From Pseudotabrizicola sp. (lineage in GTDB: Bacteria; Pseudomonadota; Alphaproteobacteria; Rhodobacterales; Rhodobacteraceae): 64,000 nucleotides of DNA. Positions 35,691-45,456 of this stretch are shown here, one piece after another. The translations under genes were made by a program, and so were the position numbers. The first letter of the stretch is position 1. The number at the start of each line of letters is the position of its first letter. The DNA is taken from the NCBI RefSeq assembly GCF_030656345.1, contig NZ_JAUSNR010000032.1, positions 1 to 64,000 of the forward strand, written 5' to 3'. The notes beneath the pieces are model-generated. The model worked only from the letters and a program-made list of their open reading frames with translations. It ran no database searches and was not told the DNA's origin.

Positions 35691-36344
35691 TCAGAGCCGG
35701 AACCCGCCCGAGAGGGCAAAGCCCGGCAGAACCGGGGCCGAGGCGTTGAACACAAAGCGCCAGCTGACCTTGCCGTCGGATTTGTACCCGACCCGGGCCA
35801 CACCAAGCGCGCCTTCCATGAACACGGCGGCAATCCGGCCGCCGTCTTTCAGCTGCGCCAGCAGTGCGGGCGGAATGACTTCCACCCCGCCCTGCACTGT
35901 AATCACGTCATAGGGCCCGTGCTTGGCCGCCCCTGCGGCCAGCGGCCCGACGATCACCGCCGCATTGTCGACCGAGGCCTGCGACAGCCGGTCCTGCGCC
36001 TCGGCTGCCATCGCCTCATCTTCCTCGACCGCGACCACGGCATCGGCCAGCCGCGCCAGCACGGCGGCCGAATAGCCAAGCCCGCAGCCCAGGTCGAGCA
36101 CCATTTCATCGGGCTGAATGTCCAGCGCGTCCAGCAGTTTGGCCAGCGTGCGCGGTTCCAGCACCACCCGACCCTGCTGCAACACCAGATTTTCGCCCAT
36201 ATAGGCCGCCTCGCGTTTGTCACGCGGCACGAAAGCCTCGCGCGGCACGCTCAGCATGGCGTCGATGATGGGGAACTTGGTCACATCCGAAGGCCGCACC
36301 TGAGTGTCAACCATCATCACACGGCGGGCAGAGAAATCGGTCAT
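35691..36344 (-). CDS. pcm: Protein-L-isoaspartate O-methyltransferase
   Basis: 217 residues. SAM motif I is [17 protein letters not shown], the post-I acidic residue is in [10 protein letters not shown], and the PCMT-type [20 protein letters not shown] start is present. It initiates repair of isoaspartyl residues in aged proteins. First gene of the pcm-tolC-PopZ-like group on the minus strand (110 bases to tolC). Confidence 0.9.
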   Translation of the reverse strand: MTDFSARRVMMVDTQVRPSDVTKFPIIDAMLSVPREAFVPRDKREAAYMGENLVLQQGRVVLEPRTLAKLLDALDIQPDEMVLDLGCGLGYSAAVLARLADAVVAVEEDEAMAAEAQDRLSQASVDNAAVIVGPLAAGAAKHGPYDVITVQGGVEVIPPALLAQLKDGGRIAAVFMEGALGVARVGYKSDGKVSWRFVFNASAPVLPGFALSGGFRL

Positions 36345-36478
36345 CGGCTGAACTCATTGGTCTGGATCGGCTGAAATCTGTCTTGCCACATCTCCCCGGC
36401 GGGGGCAACGCCGCAGTCAGACCGCGCCCCGCAGAGCGGTGCGATTTTTACGCACCTGCGATCTTTGCGCCGCGCTGA

Positions 36479-37171
36479 CTATTCCATATGCGTTTCAAGG
36501 ATTTGCAAAGACGGCGCGATCACCGCAAAGGCCAGTTCTGCCGCTGCAGATACGTCAAATGTGCACAGATTACCCTGCGCCACCGCACGGCATGGCCCGG
36601 TTTCGCCCGTGATCCAGTCCAACGGATTGAGAAACCACACCGCCCCACCATCGCCTTCGACATCCTCGAAGAACACGGTCGACACTTCCGGGGCCAGGTC
36701 CCCGTCCCCCAGATCGGCGTGATAGGGCAGATCCACCGCCCAGCCCTGCGGCAGGGTCACCTGCAGCCCGGTCGCTGCATCCGCATAGTCGCAGCGTGGT
36801 TCGGTGCAGCGCAGCGCGACCTGCGGTTCAATCGCCAGCACCGGCACCTCGATCACCGTGGTCTGCGGTGTCACCTCGATGCTGATCTCATACAGGTCCG
36901 CCTCGGAGAAGCCGGAGATCACATAATCCCCAGGCTCCAGCATCACCTGCCACGGACCGTCCAGCGCGCCTTCGGTCATGATCATCGCCTCCAGCACATC
37001 CGCGCCCTCGGGCAGGTTCAGCGGCACCGCCGACCACGACACCGGCCCCGCCCCGGCCCCTTCGGGTGCCAGCGCCGTCACCTGCACCGCAACCGGCGCG
37101 GCCTGCGCGGCCCCCGGCAGCACCAGCATCAACGCCAGACCAATGGCCCTGCCGATCCCCATATCCCACAT
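36479..37171 (-). CDS. Secreted protein of unknown function
   Basis: 230 residues from ATG 37171 (ATG 37162 is an alternative). It starts with a Sec signal peptide ending PGAAQAAPVAV, followed by beta-rich sequence (WQVMLEPGDYVISGFSEADL) resembling small carboxypeptidase-regulatory/DUF domains. Four cysteines (ALRCTEPRCDYAD and PCRAVAQGNLCTF) could form two disulfides. I do not recognise the family. It lies 181 bases downstream of dxs on the same strand, with a dispersed repeat copy between them. Confidence 0.7.
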   Translation of the reverse strand: MWDMGIGRAIGLALMLVLPGAAQAAPVAVQVTALAPEGAGAGPVSWSAVPLNLPEGADVLEAMIMTEGALDGPWQVMLEPGDYVISGFSEADLYEISIEVTPQTTVIEVPVLAIEPQVALRCTEPRCDYADAATGLQVTLPQGWAVDLPYHADLGDGDLAPEVSTVFFEDVEGDGGAVWFLNPLDWITGETGPCRAVAQGNLCTFDVSAAAELAFAVIAPSLQILETHME

Positions 37172-37293
37172 AAACCCGGTCCCGTCATTGCACACCACAC
37201 CGGCGCCAGAGTGCTGTGCATTCGCCGCCAAGACAAGCCCGGACCGGACCAGCCGCGCCGCGCGACCCCTGCCCCCCACAATCGTCCAGCCGC

Positions 37294-37327
37294 TTGCACC
37301 TTTCAAAAATACTCCCGCGCGGAGCGC
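37294..37327. repeat. Dispersed repeat, copy 3
   Basis: TTGCACCTTTCAAAAATACT followed by CCCGCGCGGAGCGCT. The same TTGCACCTTTnnnAAATACTCC core and CGCGCGGAGCGC tail occur at 18587-18620. It is between dxs and the secreted protein gene. Confidence 0.75.
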
Positions 37328-37352
37328 TCTGCCCCGTCCCGCCGCGATGCGC

Positions 37353-39278
37353 TCAGACCAGCCGCAGCCCCTTGCCTGCCGCCTCGCGGCGCAGCGCGCC
37401 CTGCGCGGTGGCGGCAATGTCGCGCGCAGTCAGCCCGGCCCAGTCGTACATCTGCGCAGGTGCCGCCTGATCAATGAAACGGTCGGGCAGCACCATGGTG
37501 CGGATCGCGCGGCCCTTTTCCAGCTGGCCCGAGCCTGCCAGATAATGCAGCACCAGCGCGCCAAAGCCGCCCGTACTGCCCTGCTCGACCGTGATGATCG
37601 CTGCGTGCCCGTCAATCAGGCTGTCGATCAGCGCCGTATCCAGCGGCTTGGCAAAGCGCGCATCGGCCACGGTCACGCTGATGCCATCCGCCTCCAGCAG
37701 GTCCGCCGCCGCCAGCACCTCTGACAGATGCGCGCCGAAGGACAGCAGCGCCACCTCGCGCCCCTGTTTCAGAACCCGGCCCTTGCCGATCTCCAGCGGG
37801 GTGCCGCGTTCGGGCATTTCGACCCCCATCCCCTCGCCGCGCGGATAGCGGAAGGCGATGGGGCCCGCATCATGCGCCACGGCCGTTGCGATCATGTGGC
37901 ACAGGTCCGCCTCATCGCCGCAGGCCATCACCGTCATATTGGGCAGGTTGGCAAGGAAGGCCACATCGAAGGCCCCGGCATGGGTCGCCCCGTCCTGCCC
38001 CACCAACCCCGCCCGGTCGATGGCAAAGCGCACCGGCAGGTTTTGCAAGGCCACATCATGCACGATCTGGTCATAGCCGCGTTGCAGGAAACTGGAATAA
38101 ATCGCGCAGAACGGCTTCATGCCGCTGGCCGCCAGACCGGCGGCAAAGGTCACGCCGTGCTGCTCTGCGATGCCCACATCGAACACCCGCGCCGGAAAGC
38201 GCCGCGCCATCACATCCAGCCCGGTGCCGCCCGGCATCGCGGCGGTGATGCCCACGATGCGCGGGTCGCGCGCGGCTTCTTCGGTCAGCTTTTGCCCGAA
38301 CACCGCCGTATAGCTGGGCGCATTCGACTTCCCCTTGGCCTGTACCCCCGTCGCCACGTCGAATTTCGCCACCCCGTGGTATTTGTCATCCGCGCCCTCG
38401 GCGGGGGCATAACCCTTGCCCTTGACGGTGACCGTATGGATCAGCACCGGCCCGGTGGCCCGCGCCCGCGCGGCGCGCAAAGTGGCCAGCAGTGCGGGCA
38501 TGTCATGCCCATCGACCGGGCCGATATAGGTAAAGCCGAACTCTTCAAACAGGGTCGCCCCCCCCGGCATCCCGGTCACCATCTGCCGCGCGCGGCGCGC
38601 GCCTTCGCGCACGGCACCGGGCAGATGCGCCTCGACCCCCTCGGCCACCGCTTTCAGCGTGGCCAGCGGCCCCTTGACCGCAATGTCGTTCAGATAGCGC
38701 TGCAAGGCCCCCACGGGAGGCGCAATGCTCATGTCATTGTCGTTCAGGATCACGAACATCCGGGTTTTCAGATGGCCCGCGTGGTTCATCGCCTCATAAG
38801 CCATGCCAGCGGTGATGGCACCGTCGCCGATCACCGCAATGGTATCGCCCACCGGCATCCCCATTTCGCGCCCCACCGCAAAGCCCAATGACGCAGAAAT
38901 CGAGGTGCTGGAATGGGCCGCACCGAACGGGTCGTATTCCGACTCCGCCCGCTTGGTGAACCCCGAAAGCCCCCCCGCCTGCCGCAAGGTCAGCATCCGG
39001 TCGCGCCGCCCGGTCAAAATCTTGTGCGGATAGCATTGGTGGCCCACATCCCAGATCAGCTTGTCCAGGGGCGTGTTGAACACTGCATGAATCGCCACTG
39101 TCAGTTCGACGACCCCCAGCGATGACCCCAGATGCCCCCCGGTCTTGCTGACCACATCAATGGTCTCGCGCCGCAGCTCGCCAGCCAGTGCCGCAAGTTC
39201 GGCATCGGACAGCGCCTTGAGGTCAGCGGGGCCGGACACCTTGTCCAGCGTGGGGGTGTAAGAGATGTGCTCGCTCAT
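37353..39278 (-). CDS. dxs: 1-deoxy-D-xylulose-5-phosphate synthase
   Basis: 641 residues from ATG 39278, preceded by GGAGGA. It condenses pyruvate and glyceraldehyde-3-phosphate, the entry step of the MEP isoprenoid pathway. The thiamine-diphosphate motif is [18 protein letters not shown]...ND; the transketolase-like pyrimidine domain shows [16 protein letters not shown]; the His-rich start [20 protein letters not shown] is present. Its position just behind the puf terminator links precursor supply to pigment synthesis. Confidence 0.97.
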   Translation of the reverse strand: MSEHISYTPTLDKVSGPADLKALSDAELAALAGELRRETIDVVSKTGGHLGSSLGVVELTVAIHAVFNTPLDKLIWDVGHQCYPHKILTGRRDRMLTLRQAGGLSGFTKRAESEYDPFGAAHSSTSISASLGFAVGREMGMPVGDTIAVIGDGAITAGMAYEAMNHAGHLKTRMFVILNDNDMSIAPPVGALQRYLNDIAVKGPLATLKAVAEGVEAHLPGAVREGARRARQMVTGMPGGATLFEEFGFTYIGPVDGHDMPALLATLRAARARATGPVLIHTVTVKGKGYAPAEGADDKYHGVAKFDVATGVQAKGKSNAPSYTAVFGQKLTEEAARDPRIVGITAAMPGGTGLDVMARRFPARVFDVGIAEQHGVTFAAGLAASGMKPFCAIYSSFLQRGYDQIVHDVALQNLPVRFAIDRAGLVGQDGATHAGAFDVAFLANLPNMTVMACGDEADLCHMIATAVAHDAGPIAFRYPRGEGMGVEMPERGTPLEIGKGRVLKQGREVALLSFGAHLSEVLAAADLLEADGISVTVADARFAKPLDTALIDSLIDGHAAIITVEQGSTGGFGALVLHYLAGSGQLEKGRAIRTMVLPDRFIDQAAPAQMYDWAGLTARDIAATAQGALRREAAGKGLRLV

Positions 39279-39315
39279 GGTCGCGTCCTCCAAAGCGTGA
39301 TCTTTCCCTCCCCTT

Positions 39316-39357
39316 AGAAAAGAAAAAAGTGCCGTATGGATCAGCTCCACACGGCAC
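39316..39357 (-). terminator. Terminator of the puf operon
   Basis: On the minus strand GTGCCGTgtGGA...TCCatACGGCAC folds into a two-part stem and is followed by TTTTTTCTTTTCT. It lies 114 bases beyond the pufX stop and 38 bases ahead of the dxs start. A second small stem (CCTGT/ACAGG near 39363-39379) precedes it. Confidence 0.85.
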
Positions 39358-39471
39358 CAGGTCCCTGTCGCCAACAGGAAGGGAACCGGGCTGTGGTTGT
39401 GCCCCGGATCCGGACCGGCATTGATGGCCCGAATAAGGTCGGCACGGGCGGCACGCCGCCCGCGCGCAAGG

Positions 39472-39714
39472 TCAGGCCAGATCGTGCCCGGCAGGTGCCA
39501 GCGGCTGTTCAAGGCTTGACCGTGGCATCGGGTCGGGCGTCTGGCGGCTTTCTTCGGGCAGCAAGAGCCCGATGCCGTAGATCACAGCCAGAAAGATCCC
39601 GATGGCGGCCAGAAAGATCCCGGCCAGCAGCCCGCCCCACATCATCTGGCCAAAGATCCAGGTGCGCAGGCGGATGGTCGGGTTTTCATCCTGATAGTAA
39701 GGTTTGTCAGACAT
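39472..39714 (-). CDS. pufX: PufX, LH1 ring-opening protein of the core complex
   Basis: 80 residues from ATG 39714, with AAGGGGAAA upstream. One central membrane helix carries glycines ([20 protein letters not shown]), preceded by a polar N-terminus ([19 protein letters not shown]). The size, helix and place after pufM fit PufX of Rhodobacter, which leaves a gap in the LH1 ring for quinone exchange and affects dimerisation. PufX sequences vary strongly between species; the call rests on synteny and the N-terminal pattern (NPxxxLRxWxxxQMMxG). Confidence 0.9.
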   Translation of the reverse strand: MSDKPYYQDENPTIRLRTWIFGQMMWGGLLAGIFLAAIGIFLAVIYGIGLLLPEESRQTPDPMPRSSLEQPLAPAGHDLA

Positions 39715-39724
39715 GGCTTTCCCC

Positions 39725-40648
39725 TTAATCAATCGGCGCGTAGCCGTGTTCCTGTGCCCAGACAAACCAGTTGTCCACCACAGTGCCGGTCAACAGGATA
39801 CCAATGCCGCCGGTCAGCGTCACCAGCACCGCAAACCACCAGGCCCAGCGGTGAATCCCCTCCATCGTGGCGTTGAAGCCCATGGTCCAGCGCCAGAACA
39901 GCGCCGCCCGTTCCGAGGCCGTGCCACGGTCGACGATCTGCTCCAGCTCGCGGTCGCCGCCGAAACGGCTGACCGCCAGAATGGTCGCCCCGTGCATGGC
40001 GAACAGCAGGGCTGAGCCATACAGGAACACGATCGACAGCGCGTGGAACGGGTTATAGAACAGGTTGCCATAGGTCAGGCTGAACAGGTTGGTCCAGTCC
40101 AGATGGCTGAAGATGCCGTAAGGTACCGCATGGCTCCACGATCCCATCAGGATCGGACGGAACAGGCCCAGCACCAGAAACAACCAGATGGCAGAGGCAA
40201 AGGCCCAGGCCACATGCTTGCCCATCCCCAGCGCCTGTGCCCGCAGATAGGTGCGCACCCACCAGGCGCAGACCGATACCAGCAGAAAGAAGCTGGCAAT
40301 GATCCAAAGGCCGCCTTCGGCAATCGGGGCAAAGCCCAGACCATATTCCTCGCTCGGTGGCTCAAGGCTGAACCAGAACAGGTCGCGCAGGAACACCGCC
40401 GGGTTCAGGCCCGCCTGATACCAGAACCACGCGCCCACCGTGAAGAACCAGATCGCCCCGGCCGCAAGTGAGATCACGCCCATGGTGCCCAGATAGATCG
40501 GCCCCAGCTGCGCGTTCCCGATCCAGCCTGCAAGGTTCGAGAACGTGGCACCCTTGGTGCGGTTGTGCAGTTCCACCCCTTCGACCAGACCGAGTTCGGG
40601 CTCGGCGCGGACCTGCACTTGCGTGAAGATGTTTTGATACTCAGCCAT
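39725..40648 (-). CDS. pufM: Photosynthetic reaction centre M subunit
   Basis: 307 residues from ATG 40648. Five membrane helices bind bacteriochlorophyll, bacteriopheophytin and the primary quinone. It contains the pigment-ligand region [20 protein letters not shown], the later [20 protein letters not shown], and the iron/quinone His region [15 protein letters not shown]. It overlaps pufL by 8 bases. Within the puf operon. Confidence 0.99.
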   Translation of the reverse strand: MAEYQNIFTQVQVRAEPELGLVEGVELHNRTKGATFSNLAGWIGNAQLGPIYLGTMGVISLAAGAIWFFTVGAWFWYQAGLNPAVFLRDLFWFSLEPPSEEYGLGFAPIAEGGLWIIASFFLLVSVCAWWVRTYLRAQALGMGKHVAWAFASAIWLFLVLGLFRPILMGSWSHAVPYGIFSHLDWTNLFSLTYGNLFYNPFHALSIVFLYGSALLFAMHGATILAVSRFGGDRELEQIVDRGTASERAALFWRWTMGFNATMEGIHRWAWWFAVLVTLTGGIGILLTGTVVDNWFVWAQEHGYAPID

Positions 40649-41489
40649 TGACGCCTCCCTCAATCCCGGCCCACCAGGGCAGGTTCAGCCACCAGTCCCA
40701 CCAGACGATCCATTGATCGAACCAGATGGTGCCGGAAATCACGATACAGATCGCCGACCAGAACCCGGCATTCAGCGCCAGAAGCAGACCCACACGGTGA
40801 ATGCCAAGCGTGCCGACCGAATAGCCGATCAGATCGCGGAAATAGGTATCCTCGTGATCGGGGGTGCGCATTTCCTTGCCCTTTTCAGGGTTGGCCGCCG
40901 ACAGGATCAGCGCACCGTGCAAGGACAGCGCAAGCGCCGTGGTAAAAAAGAAACTCACCGCGATCATATGCGCCGGATTGTAGTGGAAGTTGCCATACTG
41001 GTAGCCGGTGTTCGACACCCAGTCGAGGTGGGTCCAGATCCCGTAGGGAAAGGCATAGCCCCAGGCCCCCATAAGAACCGGGCGGATCACCACCAGCGTG
41101 AGGTAGGCAAAGATCGCCACCCCGAAGGCCACCGGCACATGGTATCCCATGCCCAGCTTGCGGCAGATCTCCACCTCGCGCAGGGCCCAGGCGGTGAACG
41201 CTCCGGTCGCGCAGATGGTGATCACCTGCCACAACCCGCCTTCGCGCAACGGCGCTGCGGCAAGGCCCATTTCCACCGGGGGCGGCGCAATAGAGATCAG
41301 CCAGGGGTTCCATGTGCCCTGCAGGCTTGCGCCGTAAAATATCAGAATTGTGCCGAGGGCTGCAAAGAAGAAGCCCACGACTCCAAAGAAGCCGACGTAG
41401 AAAGGGCCGACCCAGAAGTCGAACAGATTCCCGCCGACAAGCGTGCCGCCCGGCACGCGGTATTTTCGTTCGAAGCTGAGCAGTGCCAT
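40641..41489 (-). CDS. pufL: Photosynthetic reaction centre L subunit
   Basis: 282 residues, the usual PufL length. It starts [20 protein letters not shown]. Helix D/E ligands are in [40 protein letters not shown] and [20 protein letters not shown]. It pairs with PufM to hold the special pair and quinones. It is separated from pufA by an RNA hairpin. Confidence 0.99.
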   Translation of the reverse strand: MALLSFERKYRVPGGTLVGGNLFDFWVGPFYVGFFGVVGFFFAALGTILIFYGASLQGTWNPWLISIAPPPVEMGLAAAPLREGGLWQVITICATGAFTAWALREVEICRKLGMGYHVPVAFGVAIFAYLTLVVIRPVLMGAWGYAFPYGIWTHLDWVSNTGYQYGNFHYNPAHMIAVSFFFTTALALSLHGALILSAANPEKGKEMRTPDHEDTYFRDLIGYSVGTLGIHRVGLLLALNAGFWSAICIVISGTIWFDQWIVWWDWWLNLPWWAGIEGGVNG

Positions 41490-41573
41490 GCTTCCCTCTC
41501 CGCGTTTATGGAGGCGGTCCCGTCATGGGCGGAATGCGCCATGCGAGGCCGACTTGAATTATTGGGGTATTTT

Positions 41574-41604
41574 CGCGGGCGGCCTGTCCTGCAGGCCGCC
41601 CGCG
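41574..41604 (-). terminator. pufA-pufL intercistronic RNA hairpin
   Basis: CGCGGGCGGCCT (41574-41585) and AGGCCGCCCGCG (41593-41604) form a 12-bp perfect GC stem with a 7-base loop, 14 bases after the pufA stop. The corresponding hairpin in Rhodobacter blocks 3'-5' decay and makes pufBA mRNA more stable than pufLMX mRNA, giving the antenna excess. It may also attenuate transcription. Confidence 0.85.
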
Positions 41605-41617
41605 AGGGGGTCACGAA

Positions 41618-41794
41618 TTATTCCGCAACCACAACGCGGTTGTACTTCACCGCTGCGATGTCGAGCCAGTTGTAGGACGGGGTCGACAGCAACACGAGGT
41701 GGATCATCGCCGCCAGCAGGAACAGGAAAACACCCTGTGCCACAAACACGCGGCGGGGATCGAAGATCAGCCAGATTTTGTAGAATTTTGACAT
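41618..41794 (-). CDS. pufA: Light-harvesting LH1 alpha polypeptide
   Basis: 58 residues from ATG 41794. One membrane helix ([20 protein letters not shown]) with the bacteriochlorophyll-ligating His32 in the A-x3-H motif. The N-terminal [18 protein letters not shown] is the LH1-alpha signature. It forms alpha-beta pairs with PufB in the LH1 ring. Confidence 0.98.
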   Translation of the reverse strand: MSKFYKIWLIFDPRRVFVAQGVFLFLLAAMIHLVLLSTPSYNWLDIAAVKYNRVVVAE

Positions 41795-41807
41795 TGTGTG
41801 ATCCTCC

Positions 41808-41957
41808 TCAGAACCAAGGGCGCCAGATGTAGACTGCCAGATGAGCAACCACGGCAATCGCCGTGAAAAGCCAAAGGCCGCTCATGTAAACAGAATGCAA
41901 TTCCTGCGCCTGCTCGTCGGTAAGACCTGTGAAGCTCAGGTCGGTTCTATCAGCCAT
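41808..41957 (-). CDS. pufB: Light-harvesting LH1 beta polypeptide
   Basis: 49 residues from ATG 41957, preceded by [27 protein letters not shown] starts the family; Leu-rich helix with ligand His39 ([14 protein letters not shown]) and the cytoplasmic His21. It is 13 bases ahead of pufA. Longer in-frame readings run into the hairpin repeats upstream and are not real. Confidence 0.98.
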   Translation of the reverse strand: MADRTDLSFTGLTDEQAQELHSVYMSGLWLFTAIAVVAHLAVYIWRPWF

Positions 41958-42107
41958 AGTATCCTCCGGATTTGGAGACTGCGCCGCATACCCTGCGGCG
42001 GAGGTGACGGATCGGCGGACTGCCTTTCCGGGGTTTTCACCGGCCCGCGATGGTCTGCGGACAGGCGAAGCGTGGCTTCCGACGGGCGCGGCGGAAGGAA
42101 GGTCACA

Positions 42108-42172
42108 GGCCCCTGTGGGGCCAGAAGACTCCGGCCCCTTGGGGCCGGAAAGCGCTGGCCCCTCAGGGCCGG
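42108..42172 (-). repeat. Three tandem GGCCC...GGGCC hairpins in the pufQ-pufB gap
   Basis: Hairpin 1 is GGCCCC-TGT-GGGGCC (42108-42122). Hairpin 2 is CCGGCCCC-TT-GGGGCCGG (42131-42148). Hairpin 3 is CTGGCCC-CTCA-GGGCCGG (42155-42172). They repeat at about 24-25 bases and reach into the last codons of pufQ. Intercistronic hairpins in this gap are known in Rhodobacter in connection with puf mRNA processing; a triple array of near-copies is unusual. Confidence 0.75.
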
Positions 42173-42378
42173 AAAATCGCGGGCGTGATCGCCTTGGCCT
42201 CCAGCCAGGCCCGGGCCAGCGGCCCATGCACCGGCAACCGCTGATGCCGGATCACGGCCCAGACCCATGCCCCAAGGGACAAGGGCACCGCGACCACGAA
42301 GATCAGCGTGAAATACAGGTAGAATTCGGTTTTTGGCGTGCGGTGCGCATGCCCGCCTGCGGTCTGGTCACTCATCAC
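42163..42378 (-). CDS. pufQ: PufQ, bacteriochlorophyll-related regulatory protein
   Basis: 71 residues (second Met possible). A single membrane helix ([20 protein letters not shown]) and a C-terminal amphipathic part ([19 protein letters not shown]). Position between bchZ and pufB and length fit PufQ, which promotes bacteriochlorophyll formation by an unclear route. It overlaps bchZ by 4 bases. Confidence 0.93.
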   Translation of the reverse strand: MMSDQTAGGHAHRTPKTEFYLYFTLIFVVAVPLSLGAWVWAVIRHQRLPVHGPLARAWLEAKAITPAIFRP

Positions 42379-43859
42379 GTGCCTCCCTTGGTTTTCTGGG
42401 TCGCAGCTGGCCGGGCATCCCCGGTCAGTCCTTCGACAAATTCGACAATCACCCGCTCGGCCCCTTGGTCGAGCGCGGCCTTTTCCGCCGCATCCCGCAG
42501 GGATTTGGCGGCAGAAATCCGGGTCAGCACCGGATGTTCGGAAACAATGCGGTCAAGGGCTGCCTGCGCATCCAGATCCCACGGAAAATCGCGGCGCAGC
42601 GTGGTGGGCGTGGCGGCGGCACTGTCCATCTCGGTGCCCAGGGGCAGGATGTGGAACAACGCCTCGAACAGCCCGTTGCAGACTTCCTGCAAGATCCAGA
42701 CAGCACCCGCATAGCCCATGAAGGGCGTGCCGGTGTGGCGGCGGATCGCAGCGCCGGGGAAACTTGCGGCGATGAAACTGGGGGCCGGACCGTGGCCGCC
42801 CTTCAGCTCTGCCAGATACATCTTCTCGTTGATCGACCCCATCACGATCAGGGGGCGGTGCTTTTTCAGATCGGCCCTTATCGCCTCGTTGTTGGTCTTC
42901 TTGCCTGCCACACGGGATACGGCAAAGGCGCAAGGCAGGCCCAGATCATCCTCAAGATAGGCCCGCACGCCGCGTGCATAGGTTTCATTGGCGACGATGG
43001 CGAAACTGGCCGTGGCAAAGAAATCCTGCGTGACCGATCGCCACAGATCCCACACCGGCTTCAGCGTGGAATGCTTTTCGCGCTCGATGAAAGGCTCCAC
43101 GTCGAGGGTCAGCACCTCGCCCAGCGTGCGCAGGAACTTGGTGGTGGATTCAAGGCCAAAGGGGGCTTGCAGATAGGGTTTGCCCAGCACCTCGGCGAGG
43201 CCCCGGCCAAATTCGCGGTACATCACGATGTTGGCGTCAGCATTCACCAGATTGCGCATCTCGGCCAGATGGGCACCCAGCGGCATCACCATATTGACCT
43301 CGGCCCCGATGCCCTCAACCAGACGGCGAATCTCATAGAGGTCCGACGCCATGTTGAAGGTGCCGTACATCGGGCCAAGAATGTTGACCCGTGGCTTGTC
43401 GCCCGCTTCGCGCTTTTTCTCCTGCGGCATCCGGCCTTTGGTCATGCCGAACTCGGTGAAAATCCAGGTCATCGCGCGGTCGGCGCATTGCCATTGGTCT
43501 TCATCAATGGTGCGCGGCAGAAAGCGCTGGATATTGGTGCCCGCAGGGGTCACCCCGCCGCCGATCATCTCGGCGATGGACCCGGTGACCACCACCGCAG
43601 GCAGTGCGGGATCAAGCGTTTTCCACGCCCGCGCCATCGAGCTTTCCGTACCCGATGTCATCTCATCCTCACCCAACCCGGTGACGACGATGGGCAATTC
43701 ATGTGGCGGCAGCGCGTCGGTGTAGTGCAGCACCGAAGTGACCGGCAGGTTCTCGCAGCCCACGGGGCCGTCGATCACCACCTGCAGGCCTTTGACGGCG
43801 CAGAAAGCGTAGATCGCGCCCCAATAACCGCCCGCCCGGTCATGATCCTGAATAAGCAT
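42375..43859 (-). CDS. bchZ: Chlorophyllide a reductase, subunit Z
   Basis: 494 residues. Nitrogenase-like catalytic subunit: start [20 protein letters not shown], cluster-ligand motif [20 protein letters not shown], then [13 protein letters not shown]. With BchY it reduces the C7-C8 bond of chlorophyllide using electrons from BchX. A C-terminal domain ([20 protein letters not shown]) is typical. Starts 1 base inside bchY stop, so translation is coupled. Confidence 0.98.
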   Translation of the reverse strand: MLIQDHDRAGGYWGAIYAFCAVKGLQVVIDGPVGCENLPVTSVLHYTDALPPHELPIVVTGLGEDEMTSGTESSMARAWKTLDPALPAVVVTGSIAEMIGGGVTPAGTNIQRFLPRTIDEDQWQCADRAMTWIFTEFGMTKGRMPQEKKREAGDKPRVNILGPMYGTFNMASDLYEIRRLVEGIGAEVNMVMPLGAHLAEMRNLVNADANIVMYREFGRGLAEVLGKPYLQAPFGLESTTKFLRTLGEVLTLDVEPFIEREKHSTLKPVWDLWRSVTQDFFATASFAIVANETYARGVRAYLEDDLGLPCAFAVSRVAGKKTNNEAIRADLKKHRPLIVMGSINEKMYLAELKGGHGPAPSFIAASFPGAAIRRHTGTPFMGYAGAVWILQEVCNGLFEALFHILPLGTEMDSAAATPTTLRRDFPWDLDAQAALDRIVSEHPVLTRISAAKSLRDAAEKAALDQGAERVIVEFVEGLTGDARPAATQKTKGGT

Positions 43860-45385
43860 CAGATCATCTCCTCCGCCTTGGCGGCGCGGGCCAGCTTGTC
43901 GATCTTCTTCTGATGCGCCGCCCGGAAGTCGGGGCGCAGGTTCGGCGCGCCCTCCCAGATGCCGGCAGTATCGGCTTTGCCCACGCCCTCAAAGAACGCC
44001 TTCATGCCCACCATCCGCGCCTTGTTGCCCATGGCGGCGTTGATCACCTGCGCCAGTGAACCAGCACCAGCCGGGCCCATCAGCGGGCGGGCCGAAATGA
44101 GGTTCGTGAAGTAAAGCGATGGAATCCCCAGCTCTTTCGCCTTTTGCACCACGGGCGTGGTGCCGATGGCAAGGTCAGGCTGAAAGCCTTCCATCGCGGC
44201 GCAATCATCCTCAAGGCTGGCGCGGAACTTCACTGCCACACCCTTGTCGACCAGCCAGGCACGGTCCGCCTCGCTCCACGCACTGCGGGCGCAGGCGGTG
44301 CCGACATAGGGCACATCCGCCCCGCTTTCGATCAGCAGGCGGGCGACCAGCAGTTCAGACCCTTCATAGCCCGACAGCGTGATCCGGCCCTTGATCGGGT
44401 TGGCGGCCAGTGCGACCTTGATCGCAGCGCCAAAGGCATTCTGCGCGGCAATGATCTTTTCTGCAGATACATCATAGGCTTCGCCGATGTTCTTCAACCA
44501 GTCCATCGTTCCGTCAAACCCCACCGGGCCTGATCCCACAACCGTGCGGCCCGCCGCTTGAAACTCGCGTACCGCTGCCGTGTAGAACGGATGGATCGCG
44601 GCCACGACCTTGCAGTCGAGCGCCGCATACAGCTCACGCCATTCGCGGCACGGCACGACCGGCCCCGCCGCCAGCCCCAGCGGGGCCAGCATCGCGCCGA
44701 TCATCATCGGGTCGGCGGGGAACATTTCCCCCAGAAGCGCGACGGCAGGACGGTCAGACCGGCCCGCGGCGGGCGCTGCCACCGGCCCCGCCATGATTTC
44801 CGCCCGCGCATAGGCCAGCATGGCCCCGGCCAGCACATCCTTGGCCTCGGCATGGGTCGGCACGCCAAATCCCGGCACGTCGATGCCTACGATGCGCACG
44901 CCGTTGATTTCATTGGGCAACAGCCGCAGCGGCACGCCGCTTGCGGTTGGCACGCACAGGTTGGTCACCACCACCGCGTCATAGCGTTCGGGATCGGCCA
45001 GCTCGTGCACCGCGTCGCGGATGTCTTCGAACAGCTTGCCCGTCACCAGCGATTCCGAGTTAAAAGGCACATAGCCGACCGACCGCCGCGCGCCGTAGAA
45101 ATGCGACACAAAGGTCAGCCCGTAGACACAACAGGCCGAGCCTGACAACACCGTCGCCACCCGCCGCATCCGCAAGCCCACACGCAAGGACCCAAAAGCC
45201 GGGCACATGGATTGTGGTTTGTCATGAGGGCCTTGCGGGTAATCCTTCGCGTAACGGTTCAACAAGTCCGAATTGCCCGCCGCCCGCGCCGCCTCGGCCA
45301 TCTGACCGGCCCCGGCATGGCATCCTGTGCCATCCACGGATGGCACAGCCGCCTGATCAGGCGTCACATGGCGCAGGCCGGTCAT
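43859..45385 (-). CDS. bchY: Chlorophyllide a reductase, subunit Y
   Basis: 508 residues from ATG 45385. The NifD-like subunit with cysteines in [27 protein letters not shown] and [18 protein letters not shown]. It forms the BchYZ heterotetramer and shares its Fe-S cluster with BchZ. The ATG overlaps the stop of a 24-codon frame upstream (ATGA). The first 20 residues ([20 protein letters not shown]) precede the conserved start and may be a local extension. Confidence 0.98.
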   Translation of the reverse strand: MTGLRHVTPDQAAVPSVDGTGCHAGAGQMAEAARAAGNSDLLNRYAKDYPQGPHDKPQSMCPAFGSLRVGLRMRRVATVLSGSACCVYGLTFVSHFYGARRSVGYVPFNSESLVTGKLFEDIRDAVHELADPERYDAVVVTNLCVPTASGVPLRLLPNEINGVRIVGIDVPGFGVPTHAEAKDVLAGAMLAYARAEIMAGPVAAPAAGRSDRPAVALLGEMFPADPMMIGAMLAPLGLAAGPVVPCREWRELYAALDCKVVAAIHPFYTAAVREFQAAGRTVVGSGPVGFDGTMDWLKNIGEAYDVSAEKIIAAQNAFGAAIKVALAANPIKGRITLSGYEGSELLVARLLIESGADVPYVGTACARSAWSEADRAWLVDKGVAVKFRASLEDDCAAMEGFQPDLAIGTTPVVQKAKELGIPSLYFTNLISARPLMGPAGAGSLAQVINAAMGNKARMVGMKAFFEGVGKADTAGIWEGAPNLRPDFRAAHQKKIDKLARAAKAEEMI

Positions 45386-45456
45386 TGCGCGCCCGCCTTG
45401 CGCTGCATCGCGCGCAGCGCTTCTTCGACCCGGGCAAGGGCTTCCAGATCAAACAT
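45382..45456 (-). CDS. Candidate 24-residue micro-ORF bridging bchX and bchY
   Basis: ATG at 45456-45454 overlaps the last codons of bchX (bchX stop 45451-45449), and its TGA (45384-45382) overlaps the bchY ATG as ATGA. The peptide begins [20 protein letters not shown] and ends KAGAQ, a short charged amphipathic helix. Such a double overlap would keep ribosomes moving from bchX to bchY over the otherwise untranslated 63 bases. It may be a real small protein or only a coupling device; no family is recognised. Confidence 0.45.
   Translation of the reverse strand: MFDLEALARVEEALRAMQRKAGAQ

Noticed and set aside
42108-42172. Possible CRISPR array
   Set aside because: Only three short palindromic units with hardly any spacer; no cas genes nearby.
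41958-42227. Upstream extension of pufB with collagen-like GPxGP repeats
   Set aside because: The apparent repeats are translated hairpins of the pufQ-pufB gap; pufB has a clear GGAGGAT site and ATG at 41957.
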